Part shown: positions 24,815 to 36,909 of the stretch, piece by piece
Layout: each line of letters opens with the position of its first letter
Position numbering within the stretch: the stretch's first letter is position 1
From: Isoetes taiwanensis
Lineage: Eukaryota > Streptophyta > Lycopodiopsida > Isoetales > Isoetaceae
Assembly: GCA_021234155.1 (NCBI GenBank)
Contig: JAJEKV010000081.1
Span: 1,603,755 to 1,667,754, forward strand
Direction: 5' to 3'
Length of the DNA: 64,000 nucleotides
Position numbers and translations under genes: made by a program
Notes under the pieces: generated by a model
What the model was told of the DNA's origin: nothing
The model's input: the letters and a program-made list of their open reading frames with translations, nothing else
Databases searched by the model: none

Positions 24815-25940
24815 AATTCAATGTTTTGATATGTGGATCGCTCTGAAGAAATCCTTGATAAGTATGCCGGTGGAGCATGTCTACTATGGGTCTCTAGAGA
24901 CAGCGAATCTGAAGAAAAGAATCATAGCTAAGCACTTGATTAGCCACAGAGCCCAGAAAAAATGATCTGCTCCAATCTTGCTACAGACGTTTTTTTTTGA
25001 GTTGGAGGCCTTTACCTGCTACAGAAGTGCCAAAGAAGCAGACGTTGGAGCCTTTGAGGAAGTGCCGCAGGAGCCGAAAAAGCCCTTGAAGAAGCACCGG
25101 ACCATATAGGCAAGAGGCGGAGCAGAAAGAAGCGCCATAGCAGCAGCTCGCGTTACAAATAATTGACGGAGGAGATAGTTTGAATAACACGTGTTATGTA
25201 AATAGAGAACTAGATTGCGGCGCAGAAAAAATCTGCACGACAAAAACAGAAAATAGAAATAGGAAGCTAACTTATATATGTGTAGATAGACAAGAAATTT
25301 ATCGCGGCGGCACGAAAGCTGTTGTCAGTTCAAAACCCAAGCATGATGGAGGGGATTTCAATATGAAATTTTATCGTGTTGTATTGAAAATGAACAGCGC
25401 ATCTAATGCTATTGTATAAAATTTATTTACAATGAAATTTCATGTAATTTCATCATAAAGGCTAGAACCACAACGTCCAGTTCAAGTCCATATGCAATCG
25501 GACCATGCACATCTCTCTTCCCCCAAACAAATGTGCTTTGATAGAACATCCATCTTAAGCCTTTTAATCTGCATTTTCCAATATAGCTGCAATGCATCGT
25601 TTATCCGTCCCCAATTAACGTGCTTTGACAGTATAGAATTCATGTTAATAATGCAGGTCCATCACAACCAAAACAATTTGATGTCTATCTTTTGCCCCTG
25701 GTCGATGAATTGCAACAATTATGGAAGGGGATCCCCATGATTGATATCTCTAAAACCAAATCTAAGGAGCAAAAGTTTTTATTAAAGGCTATCTTAATGT
25801 GGACCATGCATGACTATCCCGGCCTTAGCATATGTACCCGTGGATAGGTTACATGACGTATGAAACTATTTTTTTCAGACGATAAAGTGCAAAAATATGT
25901 ATTTTTTGGGAAAATACGTATTTTTGTATTTTTTATACTT
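24815..25940. other. upstream of the protease pseudogene, no further gene supported
   Basis: The minus strand at 25163-25010 starts with ATG and a hydrophobic run (MALLSAPPLAYM) and could be a remnant first exon, but its frame closes before the apparent splice site. Another copy of the dispersed AAGAAATTTATCGC motif sits at 25291-25310. The remainder is non-coding. Confidence 0.35.
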
Positions 25941-25944
25941 TCAT

Positions 25945-26460
25945 GCGTGGGAAAAAAAAAGTTTCCGTAAGCGTTTAAACCTTTAAACTTTCGCCACGCT
26001 GAACTTTCTTCAGCGTGCGAAGTCTAAGTTTTAAAAACGCCACGGGAATCCCCTCACGGCTTCGCTTCGCTTTTTTAAGCCTATGTTAAACTTCGCATTT
26101 AAACTCTTTTGGCGTGGCGGTATAAAGTTCGCTTTACGCGAAACTTTTTTGTTCGCGTAAGCATTCTTTGCGTTTAAACTTCGCGGCGCTGCCTCGCGTA
26201 AAAAAAAAGAAGTTTTAAAGTTTTCGCCACGCCAAGTTTTCTATATATATTTAGAGGCGTTAAACGCTTACGCCGAAGTTGACTTTAAACTACGCGAAGA
26301 TGTTTTCGCGTAAAGTAGTTTAAATAGCAGTTCATTTTCGCTACGCTGAAAACTATTTACGGTTCGCGTGGCGAAAAAATATCGCTTTCGCTTACGCTAA
26401 ACCGGACTTCAGCGTTTAAATAGTTATTTTCGCCACTACGTGAAGTTTTCGACGGGAATT
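25945..26460. other. block of short palindromes with foreign base pattern
   Basis: About 500 bp are dominated by repeated words TTCGCC, GCGTGGCG, TTCGCG, GTTTAAAC and their complements. A hairpin is formed by TTTAAACTACGCGAA (26284-26298) and its near complement in 26304-26323. No other part of the window has this texture. It resembles the short dispersed palindromic repeats of some green-algal organelle genomes. Origin is unknown and no gene is encoded. Confidence 0.6.
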
Positions 26461-26599
26461 TTTTTTCAAGTTTTTGACGTGTTAAGCGTCAAATTTGTGC
26501 CGTATCAAGCGAAAATCAAATACATTATAAAAGCGTTATCTGATATTGAACCTATCCCCGATATGTACACGCGTATGATTTTTTCTTTGTATTTTTTGA

Positions 26600-26790
26600 G
26601 AATGATTTGTAATTATACTGTTATATTTGTAGGCTTGCAAACAAAAGGGGAATATGCTTGTGTGCATTGTGGTGGTCAAATAACCTCAAGATGGTATATG
26701 GGGGCCATTAGAAGTTTTTACCTATGGATCATCCGCTTCGAAAAGGGGCACACCGGGAAACTTGTATCCCAAAGTGCATGACCGCAAAAG
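26600..26790 (+). pseudogene. CACTA (En/Spm) TNP2-like transposase fragment
   Basis: One frame reads TKGEYACVHCGGQITSRWYM and, after a one-base shift, the next reads GH-stop-KFLPMDHPLRK. TNP2-type transposases contain the corresponding string T-K-G-x-x-A-C-x-x-C, then Y-x-G-H-R-R-F-L-P-x-x-H-x-x-R. The frameshift and stop mean it is dead. Only this short segment is recognisable. The upstream open frame from 26440 has no similarity I can name. Confidence 0.65.
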
Positions 26791-26794
26791 ATTG

Positions 26795-28465
26795 GCAAAA
26801 TGAATGGGGACGTGCGGAGGACAAGGCCAAAACTTTATTTTATCTGACTTTCCAGATATATGCGTGGTAGAACTTAGGGTCACTTTTGGATTCATGCAGC
26901 AGAATAGGAAAAAGAAGATGAATGAGAGAGGTTTAGTTAGTTTTAGAGCTTAGCCAGGGTTGAATAAGCCAGAAAGCCTACAAAGGCCAACATTGCAAAT
27001 TGAATGAAAAGATCAGTAGTGCAGTAAGCTTTTTATGAAGTTATTGACAATGATAGTTGGCTCAACATCTATATTAACATCTAGCATGGGGCATTCATTT
27101 TCTTTTATATATTCCTAGTGATTATTTCTAAGTTTCTAGTACTGCTTACACAAAACCACACATGCCCAGCTTCTTAATACATTATTCAACATTGATTTAG
27201 ATTTATATACCCATAGAAAATTGAGTTGAAGATTGTTCTAAGGTTAACTTGTGTTATGAATCGTGATAGATATAACGCAATGTACATTTTCATAGGGATC
27301 ACACCCTTATTTCACTAATGACACCATGTAGCCAGGGAGAGCTACACTTTAATAACGTGTTTATATTCTAGTTCGGCTTTGCCTTCAAAATCTGGAGTGA
27401 GACAGTATGTCTCAACAAGAAGAATGAAAAGGCTTTTACAAGTGAAATGCCCTCGCTACATTTACACAAGTGAGGATGTCCCACACTAAATGTTTACTTC
27501 TGGCCCGTTGGTGTACTCCTTGGAATTTGACTTAAGAAATCACCAGAAAAAAGCAGCAGTCATCTCAAAAAAAACTTAAAATGTGGGTTGGAAGTAATCT
27601 GACTTCAAATGCTTAAGCTTCTTTCCTCGCTTCATAAAGACTTAATACTAAAACAACCTAGATTCACCTACCTACTCAAACAACCTCTTGTTCCAAAGAT
27701 TCGATTCCTTTGGTACAAAAAAATGTTGGACAAAGAGACCTGGCAAGACATGGCTATCATATGCACCCGATATTCCCATTGTTTCTCAGCTGCAGCCATC
27801 TCCTTCATCTGCTCTAGTTCATGTGACCATCTTATGTAAGCTTGCAGAACCAAGTTAACGTTTGTTACATATTATTGGCGCATGTTTATCTACAATATGT
27901 TTCCCAAGGGGGGCAAGTTGTGTTTTGGACAACACAATCCCACTTGGCCTCCACAATGATAAAAGGCAATCCAATTCAATGTTCCATTGGGCCAAGTGTT
28001 GGCACAATAGTCAGACGACGCCGTTCATTCACAACTAAAAGTACGATCAAGATATCAACATTTTGATTCCCTCTTTGTTCCCTGAGAATTTGTCATCAAA
28101 GAGAATTTGCCTTGAGGACCATGTGAATAGCAATGAGAGCATGCATAGGGTTGTTTGAGAATCTTCCCAATGTATAGAAAAGAATTTAATTAGAAAAGGA
28201 GTATCCTTGAAAGAATCTTTCTTTACAAGCAAATACTTACAGAAGAGACAAGCGACATTAAACATGTTTAGTGGCAACACACTATTCCTAGGGCATGTAT
28301 TTGAGTTCGAGAATGCCCAGAGCACCATGCATAGACACGTCCCATAGCCCCCCGTAAGATTCCCGTAGACATTAAAATATTATCTATCTATTAAACCATT
28401 GGGTCCAATCCAAATAATAGAAACATGTAGAATTAAAAAAAAAAAAAAATAATAAACTTCCAACA
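26795..28465. other. intergenic, no gene supported
   Basis: No coding family is recognised. An A-rich tract at about 28435-28450 is the only simple feature. Confidence 0.4.
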
Positions 28466-28469
28466 TTTG

Positions 28470-30085
28470 AGTTTGGTATTGCGGGAGGGCCTTCTGGCAA
28501 TGGTTAGGACTAAGATTCTAGGTGCGTGTTGTATGTCAAACCGTATAATTTGGCATGTTTGAGCAGCTTGTTTGCATTTAATGGTCTAGTTTCTATTTTT
28601 GATGTGTTTGCAAGTTTATTGTTGCCGGGATGGCTATTTTTCATGCTAAATTGTAGGGCGTGGATAGCGTTTCAGGCCACTTCCTTTTCGAGCACCTGGT
28701 TCTCTAATTTTTGCAGGTGCGGCGGAGCGTGAGAGCAGCCTGCATCGTTGAAGCCAAGAAACGACCTCGAGATGCTCGGAGGGACGATTGAATGGAAAAC
28801 GTCCGTCTGCAGATGCATGGCGAATCCTGGGAAGGGCTAGACGTCTCCTTCTTCCGGCCGGTGCGCTTGTTCAGTGGCGCCTTGAATGATGTAGATAATT
28901 CGACTCGAGATTTCGCCAAAAAAGTTCAAGCGAAAAGTATGGAGATGGGATTAGGGAGGAATTTGTGTGCCGCAAGGCAGTGGCATGGAGTTTTGTTGTC
29001 GTATTGTTTTTCTCGCTTTTCTTTAGGTTGTTCTAAGCTCACGGTGGTAGCCGCATGGCTTGGAGGTTGATTCCTCGAGCTTTGTTGTGGAGGTCCCAGA
29101 TTTTTCTGTAGACACCGTGGATGCATTCCATAGAAAAGGCCAGCTTTTACCGTGGTTCAATAATTTAGGCTTGTCCTATAGAAGGAGATTCCAAATGCAC
29201 TTCCATTCATTTCCCTGTATTTCTGAGGTTATTGTTGTGGAAGTCCGTGGTTGCGCACCAAACCGACTTTTGTGGTTCATTAATTTGTGCATGGTAAATG
29301 GTCATGTGCAAATGAAAGGTTTTGTGTAATGAATGAACAAATCGATTTCCGATCCTCGGCAATTTTAGATGCCTCAGTTACCACTGTTAATTGTAAGTTG
29401 GCCTTGATCTTCTCGAAATCTGGATGCTAGGATGCTAGGAACCAATTCCCAGACTAATCCGGCGGCTCCTCTGATTCATGGTTTCCTTTGACCAAATCGG
29501 CCATCTTGTTTGAATTTCGGCCCCGATTCCACGATCCATACCTCCTTTTCTTGCTTGGATCTCTGCTCGTTTCCGATGTTTTCATTTTAATGGTCATGTG
29601 GAAAGGTTTTGAATGTAATGAAACATAAAATTAAATGTTCATATATTTCAAAGTGACCTTAGAAAGTGGTAGAGGATTTTTTTGTGAAAAAAATATTGGC
29701 CGTTGATTTGGCATGATGCCCCCGAATATCTTGGAGATCAATGGTCCACGTGCAATCCTAAAACAAAACCCATAATACATGGAAAAAGAGTAAATTACCT
29801 CAAACATTAAGAAAAAAAGAGCCAAAAATCTTAGGAGCATGCAAAATAAATATGAAATACAACACTCCCATGCATGCACATTACAAGTGTTAGGCAAACT
29901 TCCTATGGGAGGACTCTTACCACCACCATTAAGTTTGCCCAATTCGTTTGGTATTGGGGGAGGGTATTCTCGCAATGGTGGAAACTATGATTCTGGTATT
30001 GTATTGTATTGAAAATGGTATATTTGTGCATGTTTGAGCCGCTTTTGTTGTGAGGGGCAAGTTTCTATTTTAGTGGTGTGATTGT
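28470..30085. repeat. pair of related segments ~1.48 kb apart
   Basis: TTTGGTATTGCGGGAGGG, then GCAATGGTTAGGACTA and CATGTTTGAGCAGCTT near 28473-28570 correspond, with substitutions, to TTTGGTATTGGGGGAGGG, GCAATGGTGGAAACTA and CATGTTTGAGCCGCTT near 29947-30040. They are direct copies of a non-coding unit. The sequence between them contains ORFs up to about 90 codons, none recognisable. Confidence 0.5.
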
Positions 30086-30089
30086 GTCA

Positions 30090-33000
30090 TGTTTTTTTAG
30101 GTGAAGTCAATGGTTTGAGGAAGGGAAATTGAGCCTTTTGGGAAGCCTAGCTAAGGGCCATTTATTTAGGGTGTGGGATATGAAGGGATGCCCCCTTCTT
30201 TTTGGCAAGGGCAAAGCAGAAAGCAGGCAGAGGGCATTTAGGCGAAAGGGCGCTTATGCATCAATAATTTGCCGGACGCGGGCGCTGCATGGAGTGCTTA
30301 GGTGAGGGAATTTTGTTCTTGTGTTCGCTTGTCTTTCCTGGTCTTGCTTTTCCAAAGAGGTCGAGCATAGAGGAGCCGCTGCGGCAAGCGTGGTGGTGTT
30401 GGTCCGGAAATTTAAATTTTCAATAATGGAGGGCGGAGGCCATAGATCGAGCACAACGAGAGAGATGGCTTGTAGGGAGTCTGTGGTTTTTCCAAATATT
30501 GTCCCATTTGTGTTTTTTGGTTTTTGTTCTAATCCCGCCGTGAGTCCGCAAGGCAATAGAGCTTGTGCAAGGTTTCTTCTTTGCCTGGATGTGGTCGCAT
30601 GCGCTTTTTGAGATGGACATGATGTTAGTCTTCGGTGAGGCCGATTTGGCTGGAGGGTTCAATCCTCCAAGACCTATTATGTCGATTTTACTCTTTTTAT
30701 GGTGTAGGAGGTAGAAAAATTCTTCCGTGAGAGGCTTTTAGAGAGCCGCCGTCATTTCACTGGCTGGATTCGTGCTACTTCTCGCCGAATTTACGATGGA
30801 TTTTGGTCAGAAGTTTATTGTTGGTGTTTACTTGTGTTTTATGTGACAATCATGTGAATAGAATAGAGTGGTTTTGTTGCTTCAATTTGCACCATTGTAA
30901 GTTTCATTGGGGTAGACCAATTTCTTTTCAATGCTTTGAAATTTGTATGGGTCCTTGCCTCCAAAAAAACAGAGGGCCCTTCATTTGGCATAAAGGGAGG
31001 AATATTATTCCTCCCATCAACGGCCCAAAATTTAAAATGAAAACTTCCCATTAGAGCAGAACATGAAGGCTTGAACATTTGACTTAGAAAGAATTAACAC
31101 TCAAGCCCTCAAGTGAACCACCATAAATATTGAAGTCCAAAAACTTCTCTTCTTGTCTTGTTAATAACAGCTTGTGATGACGCATACAAAAAAAGTTTAG
31201 AAGGAAGGAAGGAAGGGAGTATCTTCATTTAAAAATCGACACATGAGGGATCATAATAGAAGCTGATTATTGAACCATTGAAAAACAGAGGAAGTTTACC
31301 ACGCATCACAAGTGGCACCGATGCGTCACAGATTTGATATAACTTTTTCAATATTTCTTGATTCCCGCCAAGCACCGTCTTGCTCACCGATCTTGCAAGC
31401 GTTCCACTAATCCGTCGACAGAGCCTCATGAATTCGTGATATGTTTTGCTTGAGTACGATCTTATATTTCTAAAGGATTCTTAGGTTTTGGTTTAACCAG
31501 TGGTATAACTTTTTTTCAAGAGCCCAAGATCCGGCTGCAAGCATCGCATTATTTGGCCTCCGTGAGGTTCTGGCCACATTAGATCTTCTTTACGTGTATT
31601 TTATCTTTGCTCCGCAACCCACACATTTCAATCCTACCGGCCGTGGCATGATTTGTCATTGCATGGGTTACCTTTGCAGTCTTAGTTTTGCTTGAGGGGT
31701 AAGTTCTAGATGCAATTTTTAGGTCTCCTTTTTTAAACATTGGTATACTTCCTTTTTCCATGCTCTTAAGAAAAAAAATATCGCATGCTCAAACATTTTA
31801 GTGCAACCATTGGAGACAATGATCCGATGCTCTTTTTTACGGATACCCTTCATTCCGTTGCATATAGTGATGAAGTTGAGGAAACAACGCCCGAACGACC
31901 ATCGTTTCTCCCTTCTTGTAAAGCAAGTTTGATGGAGATGAAGAGGTGCTTTTACTTATGGTGCATATATTCTTGTACTACGAGTTAGTATCTTACATGA
32001 GTCTTTGATGGCAACATTGCCCGTAGGGTTAGAGCTTACGTCCAAACGAAAGCGTGTGTTATACTCCCCGCATAAACCGCCTCATCTTTCACACTTTAGG
32101 AGTTCGAGCACATCAAGTATAATGGTCTTTGCCTTTTAGTTTCTATGAGAATGTGCATTGGTTATTATCCAAAAATTTGTTTACATGCAATCTTTTTTTT
32201 TTATTCGAAAAAGTCTTGTTTCTCACATGCACGACAATGAGAAGAAAATTGAAACCCTTGTTCATTAGTTGGCCGCAAGATAAGGTTGTTAAGTTTATCT
32301 TGAAAGTGTCTTCGATGTATTGCAATTTTGTCACTAGTGGAAGCTTAAAAATTGCATTCTAACAAGTTTTTATTTCTTTTGCGCACTTGAAGCTACTCCA
32401 GAGGGTGTTACATTCTCGTAAATGAACGCATCGGAGAACACATCAAGTTTTTGACAAGAATAACCTTCCCGCAACTTCCAACACTTCGCTCTACCAGTTT
32501 CCAAGAAGAAAAAAGCCTTGTTTTTATGGATTATGCATTTGATTACATTCAATATCAAAATGACATGTCATTACATTTTATGTATCGGGTCAGAGTGAGC
32601 TGTTGGGGATTATCTCACCTTCAATTCACGAGGCCATTACGTAAGTGCGGGAGCAAAAGCTGCTGCCCGGGGAAACGCATCTTGTGGTATCTAATTGTTC
32701 TATGAAAGGTAAAGAGCATGTCTTGCACAAAATGTGAATTTGTATTTCCGAATGCCGTCATTAGATCCTCCCTTTTTCTATTAAAAATAGCTTGGCATTT
32801 CAACCGCTTTTGACGCTCCTCAAGGAAGGGTAATTTTCTTTGGTGCAATGGAAGTCGCTTTGTAAGCTAGTGGCAATGCCATGCATTTCAAAAATCTGTT
32901 AGAAAGGATAGAAATTGCGATAGAAAACGATGAATTGACAATGCATGCAATCAATTCGAAAGCACTTGTCTCTCTTATGCCACCTAAGATACTCATTGAC

Positions 33001-34300
33001 TCCCATCTCTCGATTCCTTCATCAAAAGTGCAAGATTGATTGTCCGCTGAGGATTTAGGCGGCATATCTAGAGCGAGGATTATATGAATCGATTGAAAAT
33101 GTGAAAGCCTCTGATCCCCGCCAAATTTTTGGCAAGGCTATTCTTTGGTTAGAGTTCCTCAATAGTTTGCTACCATGACAATCTTAGTGCAGGAACTTCT
33201 TTTCCCTGATCTTAGTTTTGTCTTACATACAAATGACCCGACCGACCGAATGAGGATGTAGTACACGCTAAAAGTTGCAAATGGGTCACGGGAGAAACTT
33301 TGGCTTCTAAACTGGGGCACCATGGAGACTTAAAGTTAGCAAGAGTCGTAGCAATGTAGAATTCAAAGCTTTGTAATAATGACTCTCAAAGATACAAAGA
33401 TACAAATTTAAGCAAACCCCGACTCCCAATTCCCAAAAGGAGAAGTTATATGAGAAGGACTGAAAATACCTCTGATAAATCCTTCAAGGGAAAGACTTCC
33501 GAATAATCTTTTACCATTATAAAATTTACGTAATCTTTGATGCAATAATCCAGTTTGTAGTTTAAGGTTTTTGTTCTAGTTTATATATCCGCTTAGGGCT
33601 TACATTATTCTTTTATTTTGCACATGTTAACAAGTTTATTTCAAATGTAAATGGATGAGATTTTGCGGGATCGCTTAATGTTGCAAAGGCAGATATTCTC
33701 GCATATATACAAGCGGTAGGAGGGATAGAGGAATGAATTAATGGGTGTGGCCGGGTACTATCTAGCTTGCACGGGTTTGAACCAAAGATTTAGCCAAACT
33801 ATGAGGGGGTCGGGAGCAGCCAAGCAACATGGAAATCATCATGCATGTTGCATAGACATGCCGAAAAACTTTGAACCATCATTTTTTGTATACTTTATTT
33901 TCTATACTTAATCAAATTTTCAATGAAGTCTTTTACTCCCTTGTTGCTTTGGAGGTTCTTAACCCCCCCTTCCCCTTTTTTAGTTTAATTCATTTGTAAT
34001 TGATATCTATGTAATCAATGTGCCGTACAATTAATAATCATAAATCATGTGTGAAGAAAGAGATGTGTGACAAATGCCAATTTAAGGAGAATAAAAGTCA
34101 TAATCAGAATGCGCCGGCTACTACTTGAATTTTGCTACACGCCACAAATATTTAGATTAGTAACGCCATAGATTAATACTTTGTGACGCTACAAGTGGTT
34201 TTTCGCTGGTAACGCTGTCACCGCATCACTTTTGTGACGTAAATTAAAAAAAATTTATTAATGCATTTTACGTTACAAAAAGCGTTACAAAGTATGTTAT
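30090..34300. other. intergenic, no gene supported
   Basis: Both strands were read without finding a recognisable domain. Minus-strand frames at 33065-32620 form a run of open reading of about 150 codons interrupted by a shift. It may be an old transposase remnant but no motif supports that. Confidence 0.35.
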
Positions 34301-34312
34301 ATTGTATTAGTG

Positions 34313-34399
34313 ACAGGAGGAGGAAAATAGGAAGGGTTTCCACAGGAGGAGGAAAACAGGTTAGGTTTCCACATGAGAAGGAAAATAGGTTAGGTTTCC
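34313..34399. repeat. three 29-bp tandem repeats
   Basis: Units at 34313-34341, 34342-34370 and 34371-34399 follow the pattern ACAGGAGGAGGAAAA, then AGGTTAGGTTTCC, with a few substitutions. They are non-coding. Confidence 0.85.
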
Positions 34400-36825
34400 A
34401 CATGCAATTAGAAACTCCATGGGGTAAGATTAACTAAGAATTGAGACCGCCAACACCCAAAAAATTGGCACTTAACACCCAATTCTGGCACTAAAATAAA
34501 GTGATATTACTAAGTGAGTTAATGTGTTGAATAACTGCTACTAGTTACATAATGTAGTTTTTAGTTGTGATTTATTGTTCTAGTTTGTCACTATGAATAA
34601 CTATTATGTGTTTCTCCATTACATAATTAATGTCTTGTGACCTAAAATCATTAATGGTTTCTATAACAAATTAAGAAAGGTTCGTTGAACTTTTGAAGTA
34701 AGACCATTGTTATTTTGAAGTAAGAAGTCGCGACATATATGCAAGTTTAGCAAGAAAATTGATGCAAGTCTTCCAAGAGTATTGATACAAGTTTTTCAAA
34801 AGTATTGATGCAAGTTTTATCTGTTAAAACATTAATGACTGGTTCATGAAAACATTGATGGCTGCATTTATCAAAACATTGATGATTGAGTTTCTGAAGT
34901 TCAAGGCACCAAGGGATTTGAATGTAGTAGTATTTCCATTGTTCCCACAAACAACTATTACTAAAACATAATTAGGCAGCTGCTAATAGAGATTGCAAAG
35001 GTTTCAAAGAATTGGAAATAAGCGCATCAATAAGCTCATCCACTTTGCATCTCTAAAGCTAGGAAATTACAATTTCATCTTGCAAATCCTTTCTAGTTGT
35101 CAGTTCCGCAAGAGACCAAACCATTTAAGTTTGCTTGTGGCAATGAATTTATGTGCTTTTACAATATTCACTTTGCTAATTAAACCAGGAAAGTATGAAC
35201 ATCATATCCTGGTCTAATAGCTAAGAAATGCTTCTAGAATGTTGTTAAGAAAAATGGGCAGTTCTATTCTAGAATGTTGTTAAGCAAGATAGGCGCTTTT
35301 ATTAATCTACTAATAGAAATCATTGTCAGGAAGAGTTACCGAAAAAGAGAGCTTATTTCGCTCTTTTGACAACTCGTCATTGGCCAATGTAGCTTTGGAT
35401 ACTACCCTTAGAGTAAAGGTGAAAAGCCCTTTCTTTGATACTATCAACAAAGAATTACCCAAGCTAAGATAACATTCCAAAATTAGAACCGACCTATCCC
35501 ACTGCATATATTCGCCATCCATTTGAAAAGCGAAAAGTAGAAGGTAAGTTTGAACATGAGAAAATGATATGGCTACTGGTAATAAAAGTCTCAAGCCCAA
35601 TGTCTTGTTACAATGTTGCTAGTGAATATAAACTAGATTTCTAGCAAGACCAAGCACATTATCTCTATAGAAATACCGCAACAGAGTGTAATGCCATAAT
35701 GGTTAGTTGCCAGGAACCCTTTTAAAGGCAGATCTGATGAGCATGAGAATGACGCCTAATATCAGATAAACGTCAAAGGAGAAGAACCTACCTTAAAATG
35801 AACAGAGAAATTGTAAGAGTGACTAGACCAGTAAAAGAGGTCAATGCATAGTTTGCACTCTCTCTAATCTTATAGCAAAGCATCCTTATAGCATATAAGC
35901 ATAAATCATCTACCAAAGACCCCCCGTGACCATGGCAATCTTTCATCAACACAATCATCTAACTTAACTAGAAATAAAGTATAAAGTCAGGAATATAAGA
36001 TACAATATAAGAAAAGAAAAATGTCCTAGAAACATGTAAGAAAAACAACCTCGTGATTTGCGGCGAAGATATCATAGAAACACATCCCGCCGGGTAATCG
36101 CCATGTGCATATTCCTCATAAAAATATAACAAGTCCCCGATGAAATCAGAAGAAGAACTTCAGAAATCATGGAGCAGACTTTTTCTAATCTGACTCCTCA
36201 AAAAGGCAATGCATGATGCACGATCTGAATCGCCCAATAGAGCTGACAAATGAATGGCAGTGGAAAAGAAAAAAAAACTAGATTTTAAGGAAAAATGACA
36301 AGGATTTCTGGGCAAAGCAGGTGGTCTTAAGCTATTCTTAGATATCTAATTACATGCTTTCGTATTCAACTCTAACACAGAAGGGCCGAGTTCATGAGGA
36401 AAATAGAAGACAGGGCAAAACTTTAAGTTAGGGCGCAAAATTGATTTTGACAACCTAAAACTCCTGATGCTTCTAGGATGGCGATCTTCATCACAAAGAA
36501 GAGAAAAACATCTCCAGAAACTGTCGATTGATGCTACTGAAATGCTTCCTTGCCGATTGATGCTACTGAAACGCTTCCTTGCTTCCTTCACAGAAACGCT
36601 TCCCTGAATCCTTGAATCGCCAGTGAAATACTTTGAAACCCTTCCTTGAATCGATTCGCCAATTTCAGAAGCAAATCGGATCGCCAATTTCAGAAGCAAA
36701 ATCGTCGGAGAAGAGGTGAGAGAAAAAAAATCCTTCCTAAAAAGCCTAATTAAAAATAGCCGTAGGAATTTAATTCTAGTCATTAATAATTAAGGGCGGA
36801 TATCTTCACCCAAAAAATTCTAGTT
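34400..36825. other. intergenic, no gene supported
   Basis: No gene is recognised. A ~48-bp tandem duplication (GAATGTTGTTAAG repeated) lies at about 35235-35300. Near 36538-36690 the phrases TTGATGCTACTGAAACGC and GGATCGCCAATTTCAGAAGC occur twice, a local repeat. Confidence 0.4.
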
Positions 36826-36830
36826 TCAGT

Positions 36831-36907
36831 GGAAACCCTTCCGGGGTTCAATATGGAAACCCTTCCGGACCGGAAGGGTTTCCATATTGAACCCCGGAAG
36901 GCTTTCC
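36831..36907. repeat. 77-bp near-perfect palindrome
   Basis: Left arm 36831-36868 and right arm 36870-36907 are reverse complements over 38 bases with one mismatch, around a single central A (CCTTCCGG A CCGGAAGG). Within each arm the word GGAAACCCTTCCGG or a variant is itself repeated. If transcribed it would fold into an almost perfect hairpin. Confidence 0.9.
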
Positions 36908-36909
36908 AG

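Noticed and set aside
28526-29329. Possible plastid-targeted protein gene from plus-strand ORFs
   Set aside because: Frames have stops between the best-looking pieces, and the related segment at 29.9-30.1 kb does not conserve them.
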